Origin: Parapristionchus giblindavisi
Lineage: Eukaryota; Nematoda; Chromadorea; Rhabditida; Diplogasteridae
Direction of reading: 5' to 3'
Length of the DNA stretch: 64,000 nucleotides
Assembly (NCBI GenBank): GCA_943737045.1
Contig: CALSFV010000247.1
Coordinates: 310,001 to 374,000, forward strand
The notes beneath the pieces were generated by a model that made no database searches, was not told the DNA's origin, and saw nothing but the letters and a program-made list of their open reading frames with translations. Of the stretch, positions 1-12,485 are shown one piece after another; position 1 is the stretch's first letter, and every line of letters begins with the position of its first letter. The position numbers and the translations under genes were made by a program.

Positions 1-142
1 TAGCCGTATGAATATTGGGTGTCTTATAAACTAACACGTCTTTCGTTTAGATCTACATGCATGGATTAAAAACAAATAAAGTTAATGCACAATCGCTAGT
101 TACCGTAACCTAGAATGAGGGGCGGAGTCAATGTTAAGATGG

Positions 143-1348
143 TCACTTAATCTCATTGAGAAGTTCATGAGAAGCTGATTTGTGAGAGTAAGAGTAGGAC
201 ATCTTTCGTGAAGGTGGACGTGAACATGAATAACCTAAAAGACACATTAATTATTTCTTCATGCAACACAAAATGTCATCGATTTGTCATTAAAAAATCA
301 TGGTCAATTGTAAATATTGAAATATTTACTGTGGTTACTTCTAAAAAGGATTTTATTGGTATTGATTTGATAATATTCCTACCACAGACGGAAGAACTAC
401 TCGAATGCCTTCGACACAATGGTTTCGGTAATAGATCATCTCCATTCGAAGAGATTGATGATGCTCCAGAATATGAACGAAGACGACAGATTGGCTGAAA
501 CCGAACTCATTCGGTACCAATATCCGGATCCAGAATCCGTACCTGCGGACTACCATCGGGCTGATCAATGCTGCCATTGGCGTAGTTGAGGAAGTCGTGA
601 TAGGCAAACGGAGTCGAGAAGAGTCCTGAACGGAAGTGAAGGTTACGGTTCGGATCATAAGGGCACTGTAGATCTTTTTTGTAAATCTTTTTTGTAAAAA
701 GTTTATTCCTTCATAACTCATTGACTCAGTCACAACAAGAAAACAGTTCAGGCAAGTGTCATTTTATTTTATCTAAATTTTGGGTGGAAAAAATACGAGC
801 GAAATGTTTTTGAGTCAATCAATAAATAGTCCTTACTCGACAGAATGACGATTGCCGTGAGAAGACCAGAGATCGCGGAGCAGACTGCGATTACGGTAGG
901 AATCACGAAGAACTGCAATGAATCGATAGATACAGTTTACTAGCAATCATGATGGAACTCACGATGCTGAAGATGAACTTCTTACGATGTTGTCTCCAGG
1001 CATATGAATACATTAGAGAACCAACGCATGTCCAGAGGGCAAGTTGAGCCTGGAATCAATCAATAATTAATTTATTACTATGAATTTGAAAGAAATTTCT
1101 CATGTTTTCACATTTGCTACTAGCCCTAGATATTATAGTTCAAAATCAGTTGCAATAAGGTTGTAATACAGGTTCTTCAAATATACACAAACATATTTCT
1201 ATTCAAATTCTAACACGTTTTTTGCAATAATACTTAAATTTGCAGAGATTTCAAAGAAAATAAAAGACGATGAGTAAATGACCTGTATGATGTCATAGAT
1301 GATGGAAGTATTTTGAACGGAAGGACCACATCGAATATCAGATGAAGC
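143..1348 (-). CDS. Unidentified tetraspan-like membrane protein, 3' exons
   Basis: Five to six minus-strand exons join into a coherent C-terminal half: 1348-1283, 1049-963, 912-837, about 673-543, 494-383 and 234-143, ending in TGA at 145-143. The first carries a Cys-containing loop ([12 protein letters not shown]). The next two each encode a hydrophobic segment (around [18 protein letters not shown] and [20 protein letters not shown]) separated by a basic RQHRKK link, as in a four-TM protein. A long Ser/Arg/Tyr-rich tail follows ([11 protein letters not shown] ... [14 protein letters not shown]), probably cytoplasmic. The phase at the 837/673 junction works only with an A-rich acceptor near 674, which is weak. 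The N-terminal exons were not found; an open stretch near 1455-1540 is a candidate. I do not recognise the family; claudin-like or another tetraspan is a guess from topology only. Confidence 0.55.
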
Positions 1349-4300
1349 CTGTAATTCATTTGATTTACTGATTAAATAATTCCGATCTCGAACCCATTTG
1401 TTTCATCCCGTTATATCCCATGTCCCATAGTCCCCCCAGGTATATGTACCAGCAAGTCCGGTTTGGCAAATGATCGTATATATCGATCGATACGATCTCG
1501 ACAATACAGTAGAATCTTATCTGCGTTGTGCATTGGAGGGAGTACTGTAAACATCTAACTGATACGGTATTTATTGATCGGTCGAGTATTCAAAAGGTAC
1601 AGTACATAATTTGAAGAGAATTATAATTTAGTGGTAAGAATGAATGAAAAGAAGAAGGAAGCGTATAAGGTTGTGTATAAGGTCGAAAACACACTGCATA
1701 AAAGACTATAAAAGATATGCTGAGAGAGAGGAAGAAAAGAGAGATTAGAGCAAAGTTTGATATAGAAGACTAAACACTTTCAATTGATGACTGATCATTA
1801 TAATTTATCGAACAGATGGTGGTAGAGAAGTGAGGGAAATGAGTGGGGAGTGAAAACAAATTGCAAATTGTTCTCATTGTTGTTCACAATGGAAGAACGA
1901 CGATGGGACCAACAACAATGCATTGCTTTCTTATTCTTCATATTATATTAGTAATCGATATTGTGTACTCCCATACAAGACCGATATTCTAACTGCTTAC
2001 ACTTTTTCGCTAGATTAAGTCAGCTCAAGTCTTAAGTTAGATAGGCAGAAATGGTAGAGATAGACTGTCAGATAAGTCGGCTATGGTATGCTTCAGAAAT
2101 TCTTCGATTCACTCCCATATTTTAATCTTTGATTACTATTACTTAAAGAACAGATAATCATCGTTCAGCATGAAATGAATACTTTCTTTTGTTTCGAATA
2201 CTTTCTAAGGTCAAATAAATTCACTTCTCATAGCCAGAAACCCTGAATTACCAATCCGATTTTAGTTTTGGTCGATTAAAAAGGTATTCGAGATCTCTTT
2301 TCGTGTGTTCTGGTCGATCAAATATGAGAAGATTCATTCCTAGTGTACTTTGCCCCTCTTTCCCTTCCTATTGCTAATATACACGTGAAGGAATCGTGAA
2401 AGGTGTCATAAAATGAAGAGGGAGAGGGAGAAGGAAAGGGAGAGAGTGGCAGGCGCCTAGAAACAGTGTACAATGAACATCGGTACAGTTTGTCTGAACA
2501 TAAGAAGATCTTGATAGGAGATAACATTAACATTATCAGTATCTAATTTCATATACAAAATGGAACACAATCACGATGTCTCGGAGGGCGAGTCGTTTTA
2601 TAATTTCCACGCGCTGGGTTAGTAACGTGGTTGCTATTCGCCCGCAACAGGCCAAAGGCAAGAATAATGTAATTAGTTACGAATATGCGTTGAATCGGAA
2701 TATGTTTCAATTATGATTATCAAACCATGATGAAAATGAGAAACAATTTGAATTTACCGCGCGTTTATTTTATGCGGGAATATTTAAATTTTCAAAAAAT
2801 TGGAAAAATTATACGGACTAAACCAAAAATTTGGTTACTATAGCGTATTGTAGCCTCCAAAACGAATTAATCAGTCAACGAGAAAAAAAAGATTGTACGT
2901 TGTCGATGAATTATACACGATCATGAACAAATTGATATTTAAATTAAATTCTAGGTAAAATAAAATTCGGCATTTTCTTGATTTCGCCCCCTCTGGAAAA
3001 CCGACATTTCGAATGAAAAGATGTTATGATATTCTACTGTATTCAGATCTTGAATGATTCATCATAGTCTATTATTCTAAATATCATCTTTGCTCAGTTA
3101 AAAGATGGACATTTTCGATTAATAAAAGTTGACAATATTTGACGAAGGCAAAATTAAATTGACATCTCCGATCAACGTTTGGCCATAACAACAAATGAAA
3201 ATATTGATAATACAGTACGAAGAGAGCAACGATCAAAGCGAAAGCTCGCTCAATGATGAGAGAAAACCTTTTCTTCACCATTTCTCCATCATAACTATAT
3301 CGTAGTGGTTTCACAACGGGTTTCTATAGTCTATTCTGAAGGGTCATCATACGTGAGCTACGGCTATTTGTCTCAAACTTTCAATGTAGTGGAGTCATGA
3401 ATGATTAGACTGAAAGGTATTGATAAGATGAAGAGATCAATGAAATGATCATAACTGATAGAGAAATGGAAATGAAACTAGAGATTATATTGTAGAGAAT
3501 GATAAGAATATGATCATGATGAATGATCAAATGAGAAACAAAGAACCATGATTATGATGGGAAATAGAGGATTTCAATGACATAACTGAATTTTCGTGAA
3601 TAGGGATTGTCTTTGTGCTTATCTATACATGGAAAGAGATGAGGAACACTGATTGTGATTGAATTATTGATTCTGAGTGATACCCTAGTCATAGCTGGGT
3701 CAGCTCCTTGAAACAGATTTGATACAGGTTGATATATATTTGCCAACCTGTATCAAAACTGATTGTGATTATTCTTACCACCTTCATTATTATTTTAAAG
3801 ATAGATAGTATAATATAAATAGAAAGAATGAGTGAGCATTCAAGATTTGACTGATATGAAGTGTTGACTAAACGACATTTGATCGATTACTTTGCATGAA
3901 AAAAGACAAGTATTACCAACCCCGTTTAATGTGATAAAAGAGGAGAATACCCCTCATCTCCAACCTATTGTATTCTATCGTATTTTAATTCATCTACTAG
4001 ATCGTAGGCGAACATCTGAAAAAAATCCCTGAAGAAAATCATTTTGATTTGCAAAATAAATACAACAAAAAATTTTCGACACAAATACTTCAAATGCATG
4101 AATCTTAGATATCATATTAGTGCAAGGTACTTATCACTCTCAAATCTGTCATATTATTCAAAGCCTATCAATATATATCTACAATGTGTCAATATTGTTA
4201 TCACTATGAGTATAATGAACAATGACTCTCCTTGACCTCTTTATCTTCCCCAAACTGATGATAACTCCACGTGATTGGTTTACTCGAGAAATCTAATACT

Positions 4301-4536
4301 GTTAGATAAGTATTCTAAGATCTCCAAGGCCATATCCTCCTCTTCCTCTTCCATTCATTCATTATCATTCGGTGCCATCGAATATTTGAAAAACAAGCCA
4401 CAACCAGCAAAACAACACCAAAGCCAATCAAAGATTACGGTACTATGGACCGGAACAGAACTTCGTACTGGGACCCGCGAGAAGCACAAACAATATATTA
4501 ATGAAAAGGGACAACGAACATAATTGCGTTGATATT
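1349..4536. other. No supported gene; AT-rich non-coding
   Basis: Between the two minus-strand gene ends I see no exon I can defend. It contains a short GA-rich run (about 2419-2447) and one compact hairpin (3718-3757). Part of it may be 5' intron of the tetraspan-like gene, whose first exons are missing from the model. Confidence 0.4.
3718..3757. repeat. Perfect 14-bp-arm hairpin
   Basis: TTTGATACAGGTTG at 3718-3731 is followed after a 12-base AT-rich loop by its exact reverse complement at 3744-3757. It could be a minimal inverted-repeat element remnant or a small stem-loop RNA. Nothing else in the surroundings supports a choice. Confidence 0.5.
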
Positions 4537-5062
4537 TCATGAATCATCTCTATAAGCAGAGATATCAGAAACGATATGATAAGTCTCCCAGTCAAACCCT
4601 TCAACTCTTTTTGGTACATCTTTTTTAATGTTTTTATCTAAGATTTCAATGATTTTCTTCAAAATATCCCCAGCACCCTTTTCGTTCAACAACTTCAGAG
4701 ATACGAACCTCACTAAGACAGTTGCTCAATTTGTCCAATTCATCCCCCAGAAGGGCATCATCGAGTAATTCATCCTAAACGATCGACAATGTACCGTCAA
4801 CAATGATTACTACATGCGGTTATAGTAACCAAGCTTGGAGTTACAGTAACCTACTGAAGAGCTACCGTACCTGATCAAATGAATTGTATGAGGATGATCT
4901 CGATAGGGAAGAGGAAGTGGCTGGATGATGTTGAGGATGACTATGATTCTTAGTAGTTTCATCAGGTAGATCACCGATTATTGATTGGGACGAGGGACGA
5001 TGCCCATTTTCGAAACCCATCATATAGGATGATGATAGTGACCGACCGTTCAATACAGTATG
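4537..5062 (-). CDS. Unidentified Ser/His-rich protein, last two exons, with a 1-nt frame break
   Basis: Exon 5062-4871 (64 codons, acceptor after CCATTCAG, donor GTACGGTAG) encodes a Ser/His/Pro-rich segment (e.g. HSHPQHHPATSSSLSRSSS). The next exon, 4774-4537, begins DELLDDALLGDELDKLSN, runs through SEVRISEVVERKG, then shifts by one base in an AAAAGGG run into AGDILKKIIEILDKN, and ends VSDISAYRDDS before TGA. The second exon is 238 nt, one more than the 237 needed for 79 codons. Both halves look like genuine coding sequence, so the extra G is either an assembly error or a recent disabling mutation. Upstream exons were not found; I do not recognise the protein. Confidence 0.5.
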
Positions 5063-5318
5063 CTGAATGGAGGTTTTGATGAATCAATGATAGAAGAGAT
5101 TGAATGAATGCATGGAATAGAATACAAAACATAAATTGTTACGTGAAAAAAACAAGAAACTGATAAATTATTGGGAATAATTGAGTGATAAAAAGAGTGG
5201 AAAGGTAAGAAAAACAAAATGAATGTAATGATAGACAAGAACAAGACAAGGTGTATGGTATAGGGGGATTACGCAATTAGAATGATAGGACAATAAGGGA
5301 CCGTGAGAAGGAGGGATG

Positions 5319-5329
5319 GTGGGGAAGGA

Positions 5330-5375
<46 letters not shown>

Positions 5376-5416
5376 TGGAGAGGGAGAGGGAGGAAGAGAG
5401 AGAAAGGAGAGGGAGA
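5319..5416. repeat. (GA)n microsatellite within GA-rich tract
   Basis: A pure AG dinucleotide run of about 36-40 bases (around 5335-5372) is embedded in irregular GGGAGA repeats. Overlapping open frames on both strands are by-products. Confidence 0.9.
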
Positions 5417-5917
5417 GGTACATGATGAGTGCATCGGTAGTGTAGGAGAGGGGCAAAGTGCAATGGCAATGAAGAAGAAGAAGCGGATGATCAAAAAACG
5501 CACACAAATGAATGAAATGTCTCGTCTATTCTCGTGAAGAGCAATGAAACTCACGAAAGATTCAAGACAAAGAACAATCAATTATCATTTTAAGGAAATA
5601 ATAATCATACTATTGATATTATGTTGTAATCTTTTAAAAGATATGAGATGAGTCACTGATATGGATTTCTAGAATGGATAGTGATACTTGACCATTTTAA
5701 AAACTGTTTAGACGATTACAGGACAGATTAGGACTCAGGAACAAGACAGCGATAATAATTCAATAGCTCATAGTTCTGACTGATCCGAATGGTCAAAAGT
5801 GAAAACAGAATGAAAGATCCATTGAAATTGAATAGGAATCAATCCTATGTGTTTTGTCCACTCTCTCTATCCACTTCGGGGGTGAAGATGAATGCAGTTA
5901 GTAAACCGGAACCCCCC

Positions 5918-6228
5918 TTCCTCTACCTCTCCTTCTCCTCTCTCCCTCTACCTCTCCTTCTCCTCTCTCCTCTCTCCCTCCCTCTACCTCTCCTTCTCCT
6001 CTCTCCCTCTACCTCTCCTCTCCATCTCCCTCTCCCTCTACCTCTCCTTCCTCCCTCCCTCTACCTCTCCTTCTCCTCTCTCCCTCTCCTCTCCTCTCTC
6101 TCCCTCTCCCTCTCCCTCTACCTCTCCTTCTCCTCTCTCCCTCTCCCCTCCCTCTCCTTCTCCTCTCTCCCTCTCCCTCTCCCTCTACCTCTCCTTCTCC
6201 TGCCTCCCAATCTCTCCCTCTCCCTCTA
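5918..6228. repeat. 310-bp CT-rich (polypyrimidine) tract
   Basis: Irregular CTCTCC, CTTCTCCT and CTACCT units with almost no purines on the + strand. It keeps frames open and creates false ORFs rich in Leu, Pro and Ser (or Glu/Gly/Arg on the minus strand). Confidence 0.9.
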
Positions 6229-6979
6229 CAACACAACTCTTACTCCTTCTATCTTCATAGATCTTCTCTATCTCTTCTACTTATCTCAGTTGTAATTCAA
6301 TCTCTATCAATTCTTCTTCTACTCTTTCGTGTCTAGTCAAACTTGAAGCATAGATCAGTACGTTCCACTGAACTCTACACACCATTCCAAACTTACCGTA
6401 ACCATTACCATATCCCCCAAGACTACTGGTTATGGTATTTTCGAGAGATCCTGACTAGTAATTGTCTTCTGCAACGGACTACAGTATTCCCATCAGGTGT
6501 GTTTTGATGTGTTTTGGTGTGTTTTGATCATGGATGTTTGGGTGTAAAACAAAGGACATCCCCGTATTGCAAAATAGATAATGTTTAGGTGCACCGTGTC
6601 CTATTATCATACGAATTAAACGATACCATATATTGTCAAAGATAAAAATCATAAGCACGCATTTGTTCATAAATTGAGTTTGTTGAGCTTGGAGAGGAAC
6701 TTTGGTAGGACATGTTTGGCCAATTTTACTGGTTATTTTGCCCAATAATTCATTTATTTAAGTGAAAGAGTTGGTTTATGTGAGGGATAAATGTCAGATA
6801 CCTCGTTACCAGCCACTAATTCTACCGTTTTTGAAAAATTATCTTAACGATTCCCAAATATAGTGAATAGAATGAATGAAAATGAATAGACAAGAATGAA
6901 GAGAATAGAGTAGAACATGGTAATGGTCATTTATAGAAGAAAAAGAACGGAAGAAGTGATAAGAGGAAGAACTGAGTAA

Positions 6980-7086
6980 GTGATAGTGGAGGGGATAGAT
7001 GGAGAGGGGAGAGGGAGAGGGAGAAGGGGAAGAGGGAGAGGAAGAGGGAGAGGGAGAGAGAGGGGGGACGAGGGAGAGGTAGAGGT
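6980..7086. repeat. GA-rich tract
   Basis: GGGAGAGGGAGA-type purine run on the + strand, same composition as the tracts at 5.3, 8.4, 9.3 and 11.7 kb. Confidence 0.8.
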
Positions 7087-8384
7087 TGCAAGGAGTCGTT
7101 GATCGACGAGGCAAGAAATAACGTCGGGATATTGGGTGCAAAAGTAAGAGGAGATGAGAAACCATGGGTCAACAGTGAAGAGAAGTAAGAGATTTGTGAT
7201 GAGGGGAAGACTCAATCGTACGATAGTCATAAAGTCACGTAGACAATTCTTACGCAATCTCTTTTTGTTTAGCTAAACGAATGCCATTTAGGCTTTTTAA
7301 ATTTAAAAAAAAAGTAATGTGCATCTTGGGATAAACAAATATTTTGAGTGTTCTAATGAATATACTCGGAGATTTATACAACATTTCTAGACATTTCTAG
7401 GGATTTATCAACATTTCTAGGTAAATAAGATTAGATAAATAAGATAAATAAGGTTTCTAGATAAAGTGTATCTATTACGTTCTAGATGAACTGTTACAAA
7501 ATATGAAATAACATCCGGAGAGTGATCAACATGAATTTGAATGAATGAGATGAAGGGAGACACGAATGGAGGAAATGATAAGAGGAGGAAGACATTTAAA
7601 TGTCAATGATTATTTCTATTTTGGACTCTGTAATTCATTGAAAGAAGGATAACCACGATGAGATATGTTTCAGATGATACTGAAGAGAATGAACAATTGG
7701 TTAACTACTAATTTCATTGTCATTTGATGTCATGTCATCTACAAAAAGGCATTGTAAATAAGGTGTCCATACAAGAAATATACGATAACAACGGAGAGAA
7801 ACGTGATATATTTCCTTTTCCATGCAGGTAAGTCCATAACTCATGTTCGTTTTGATTGAATAAAAGAACTTTCTTCCACTGGACAATGATCCCTTCCAAT
7901 ATCTTATCACTCACTTTATCATTTCTACACTGCACATTCAAATGGACCCTCATAATAATATTTGTTTACATCCAATTCAATCATCGAAAACATTGTAGGC
8001 AACAGTTCCAGACTATTCTCATGAGAATTGTTCAAGTCAATATATTCATATTTAGTATTCAATATCTCGCGAGATCTCGGCATTCTACCAAAGTGAAAAC
8101 TTTCCATGATGAAGAGACCGCAAATACATGTTTGTATTTCTAATTGGGAGATAAACGAGGAAAACCGAATCCTGCGAGCTTGCAGAATCTATAATAATAA
8201 AAAAAGAAGATGAAAGGTTGAAAACAGAACGAAAAAATTAAAAATCCATATTTGAGTGAAATTAGAATGAAAGAATGATATGTGTAGAATGATAAAATGT
8301 TCAATTCATCAATCATAAATCTCTTTTCCTCTTAGATTCTCAACGTGAATGCAATGGTCAGCACAATTTTCCGAGTGCGTAGAA

Positions 8385-8462
8385 GCGAGAGGGAGAGAAG
8401 AAGATGAATAAGGAGAGGGAGAGAAGAAGAGGAATAAGGAGAGGGAGAGAAGAAGAGAGAGG
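8385..8462. repeat. GA-rich tract with short internal repeat
   Basis: AGGGAGAGAAGAAGA recurs about three times with ATGAATAAGG/GGAATAAGG spacers. Confidence 0.75.
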
Positions 8463-8759
8463 CCGAAAGGTATCATAGAAGTAAGACAATGCGGGGGCCC
8501 ACGTAAATGCCAATCATTCGATAAATAAAGGTGCGGACTTTGAACGAGTAAAGGAGTAAACGATTGGAAAATGATGAAATGAATTAGATGATCAGAAAAC
8601 AAAGTGAATGAATAGTCCAGACATAATACGGCACGATTGAGTTTTGTTCATTAGTCCCAATGCGGCATTCATCATTTATTTCTCTGTATGAATATTTTTC
8701 GAAAAATCTTAATCATTGAGATCGAGTAGCTTTCCTGATTACTAATCTTGGAACAAAAA

Positions 8760-8905
8760 TTTCATTGCTGCTAAAAAGTAATTAAAAGTCAAATCACATA
8801 TAAAGATTCTGAGAATCGAAAAATATTTATACGGAGCCAAAATATATGGTGCGCGACGCTGCGGGTCGCATGTACAAAACGATCGAATTGTACTGTACTG
8901 CATAT
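8760..8905. repeat. Diverged single arm of the 44.2-44.8 kb foldback family
   Basis: Blocks AATTAAAAGTCAAATCACA, GAGAATCGAAAA and TTGTACTGTACTG occur in the same order and at comparable spacing as in the right arm of the foldback at 44.23-44.78 kb. Here there is only one degenerate arm. It lies directly beside the short element at 8.93-9.05 kb. Confidence 0.55.
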
Positions 8906-8924
8906 TGTATTGACATCCATAGTA

Positions 8925-9046
8925 CTTAAAGTCACCATCCGTGCTAATTTGACTCTCCGCTCTGGCAACATTCTCTCGTAGACAAAGAAAGCAAGTGAGC
9001 ATTGCCAGAACGGAGAGATTCAAATTACCTCATGGTGTGCCTTCAA
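8925..9046. mobile_element. MITE-like inverted repeat, family A copy 1
   Basis: About 120 bp with imperfect terminal inverted repeats. The left end runs ...GCTAATTTGACTCTCCGCT and the right end ...CGGAGAGATTCAAATTA then a GGTGTGCCTT-like terminus. The interior contains TTCTCTCGTAGACAAAGAAAG. Related copies are at 12581-12705 and 55498-55619. It has no coding capacity. Confidence 0.7.
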
Positions 9047-9306
9047 TATGAATCAATGGAAGAATCTAACTTCTCGATATTTCAAGAGGAATCTGGTTTA
9101 AAATTGGGTTATCTTAAACTTCGCGACTACAAGGAAGAACACTAAAGTACCGTATCTCATATTGTTTCTGTGTACCTTTAGAGAGTAATCAACGATCTTT
9201 TCAAGCTGTCAAACAGATTTCAAACTACGACTCTTGATCTTTTATAAGCATTCAACAGGTAAACAAGGAAAGAGAGAGTGTGGCAATATGTCAGACTGAG
9301 AAAGAG

Positions 9307-9354
9307 ATGGAGGGAGAAAAGGAGAGGGAGAGGGAGAAAAGGAGAGGGAGAGAA
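9307..9354. repeat. Short GA-rich tract
   Basis: GAGGGAGAAAAGGAGAGGGA repeated about twice. Confidence 0.7.
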
Positions 9355-11689
9355 TATGAAAGAGTGATCAAAGTCCTACCCTCAGGGCCACAATTCATTC
9401 ATTTCATTCACATGAAATCCACGTGCAGAAAGAGCAGAGATCAATGCTAATTAGGCATTGGGAAGATAGAACGTTGGGATATGGGAGAGTGCAGACAGAC
9501 AGAGTAGAGTGAGTGAGTGCACGAACATGAGAGAGTCAGTCAGAGACGCAGAGAATCTGTGCGGTAATTACCGAGTACTTTGGACCCGAGTCTTGACTCA
9601 AACAACAAAACGGGGCCGTATCATAGTAGCTAGAGCGACAAATACATAACTATCTAAACACAGTAAGTCCAGAGGGGTTGGAAGAGAATGAACGGAGCGG
9701 AAAAATAATGAGTACTGATAGGAATGGTGCAGGAGATGATAATAAGAGATGGAGAGGAGAATGATATATAGTGGACAAATGATAAATAGATACAATTCAT
9801 ATGGATCGACCAAGAATCAGTGAACAATTCGAACCGAAAGAGTTTACTGAAGAAAAACAATGTGAATTTCACACGACATAGCGGCCGTAACACCATAGGG
9901 CACATTATTAGCTAACTTATTTATTTGAAATTTTAAATTTAAAGTATTATTAATTTAATTATACCAAAATAATGAAATGAATGAAAAAAAGTATTGAAAT
10001 GCATATACATGAAGAAGAATACGAATAGACAGAGGGAATAGGGGTGGGATACAAGGAAGGAAAGAGAATAGAGAGACAACGAATGACCCCTGACCCAACA
10101 CTCTATTGACAATCATTGATCTATATGTTTCTTGTTTTGTCGTTCATCAATCAATAATCTAACGTACCGCACACCTACATCGAATAATTTACATCTAGAT
10201 TATCCTTGAAATCAATAGCTACAGTAGTCACGCTGATCCTACAGTACTAAATCAATGACTATGAGGCTACAATAAATGAATAACAATTACTGGGTCACTA
10301 AGGTGGTTATAATGGATGCAGGGATTGATACTTCAGTCACTATTAGTGTTATCAATCTTTCCATCATTTTGTCAAATCAGCGGAATTTCCCTGATTATGA
10401 CACATATGGAATAGGCCCACGTGGTCAATGGATAACAAAAGACCAGTAGGAATAATAATTATTGTTTATATCATAAATCATATTGATTGATTCACTGATA
10501 GCAATGAATGAATGACAAACTTTGCAAAATAAACATTTACATTGAATATATATATTTTATCATAGTGCGTATGCACGAAACGAGACCAATGATGGTGACG
10601 AGAGATAAGGTTTCAAAAATATCAAAAATATGTCTGACTGATATAGAATAGGTTTAAACAAAAATTCCGATCGATTTATTTAATTGTCTACAATTAAATT
10701 CATGGTTAGCTCATATTCAATGGTTTTGTTGTTCAGATGACAGAGTACATCATAGAGATACAAACAATCTTCCAGTGACATGATAAATAAAGGGATGTAC
10801 GCCTAAAATATCCTGAGAATATTATTATAACGAATGCATATGTTGAAAGTAGCAGTCCATATTATAAAGAAAGTGAAAAATAAAGAGAAAGTAAGCATAT
10901 CCTTATCAGAATTACCTCGTGACAAAGTGTTTTACTTTGACTTGTAGATAAGTAGTGAATTTGCTTCGTTTCATTTCGACGTCATTAAATATCAGATATG
11001 CTTGTTTACCACTGTTTATTTTGATGAAGATGCTCAAAGAATTAAAATATCTTTTCATTATTCCACAATTTCCGATCAGAAAATTCTTGGAACAGGAAAT
11101 GTTATTAGCTTTATGATTGTTCTTGTTTTCAATTTTCACAAATTTTTGCAAAGGTAAAAATTATTTTTCTAGTGTTACTGTATTGAAAATTTAAATAATG
11201 ATTTATTTATACATTTGGGGGGGGGTTGAGTTTTCAAAATTTTCCGCTAACGATCATCATGTCACGGAAAAAAAATAATTATTTAACATGCGCTTGGAAC
11301 TCGAATTTCTGAATTTCGACGTTCTCTACAATCTTTAATCATACCAGACGCATAAGTTTATCTTTCTGACAGATATTACCTGAAAGTACCTAAAGAACTT
11401 GAACGAATTCTCTGATAGTGAATGAAACATAATGACTGAAGGCTCACATCAAAGCAGTAATAGACAATTACTTTATCGTCTTTCAGTCAAATATTTCGAT
11501 ATTCATCGTGTTATAACTGAACAACTATTGATAATATCTACGATAATTATAATATTTTATGTTCTTCTCATAAAATTATTATTTATTATCTCAAAGCGAT
11601 AAGTTAACCATAATTATACATCGATAAAGTTGCGTATCTCTATCCATATCTAGCTATAATTGTGTGCAGTAATGCGAGAACATTGTCTG

Positions 11690-11945
11690 GGGAGGGAGAA
11701 GGAGTGAAGAGGGAAAGGTAGAGGTAGAGGGAGAGAGGGAGAGGGAGAGAGGGAGAGGGAGAGAGGGAGAGGTAGAGGTAGAGGGAGAGAGGGAGAGGGA
11801 GAGAGGGAGAGGGAGAGAGGGAGAGGGAGAGGGAGAGGGAGAGGGAGAGGGAGAGGGAGAGGGAGAGGGAGAGGGAGAGGGAGAGGGAGAGGGAGAGGGA
11901 GAGGGAGAGGGAGAGGGAGAGGGAGAGGGAGAGGGAGAGGGAGAG
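11690..11945. repeat. (GAGAGG)n hexanucleotide tract
   Basis: The first half alternates GAGAGGGAGA with GTAGAG variants; from about 11815 to 11945 it is an almost pure six-base GAGAGG/GGGAGA repeat. The uninterrupted minus-strand frame encodes Pro-Leu repeats and is not a gene. Confidence 0.95.
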
Positions 11946-12485
11946 TAAAATATAGTGACCTCGCCAGATCCAACATGGTCTCTTCCCTATATCCCTTCTC
12001 TCTCTTCACTCCCTCTTCCTTCCTTTCTTCTTTGATACTCTTTATATTATTAATCTATCCCTTCTTTCTCTCAGAAGCCAATAAGATATTCACTCTATTC
12101 ATTTATTATTAACCTTCTTTAATCTCATATAACCTTCTTATACATCACTCTATCAATAAATATCTTGAATATCACTTGATCTATTATGTTATCTTTCTTC
12201 CGAGTGTCATATATCACAGTTCGAGTCATATTCAATTTTCCTGTCTGATTGGTTTTATTGTTACTCTTTTATTATATTTAAACAGATATCAAGACTTCCT
12301 TATATTAACTTATATCCATTTATCTTCATATCATCTCATTGATTAAGTAAACCATGAATATCCCTTCCTTTCTTTCCTCTCTTTCTATTCTCTCCACTCC
12401 ATATTCATAACTGTTACATGTTCATCTACTATATTTCACTCATCTCTTTATCCTTCCAGACGTACGGTCGTCTCATCCATTCCAA

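Larger units (their letters stand above)
5063..12485. other. 7.4-kb gene-free stretch with purine tracts and inverted-repeat elements
   Basis: Open frames here are mostly translations of GA/CT tracts and are not believable genes. The stretch holds several polypurine/polypyrimidine tracts and two inverted-repeat element remnants at 8.76-9.05 kb. Near 10.56-10.62 kb lies a segment that recurs inverted at 19.58-19.62 kb. Some of it may be upstream intron of the 4.5-5.1 kb gene. Confidence 0.4.

Noticed and set aside
208..498. 96-codon + ORF at the left edge
   Set aside because: It overlaps minus-strand exons that splice into a coherent membrane protein tail; codon content favours the minus strand.
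5168..6295. ORFs of 66-168 codons around 5.2-6.3 kb
   Set aside because: They are translations of GA/CT simple tracts on both strands.
11650..12009. 119-codon ORF of Leu-Pro repeats
   Set aside because: It encodes the (GAGAGG)n tract; no other support.
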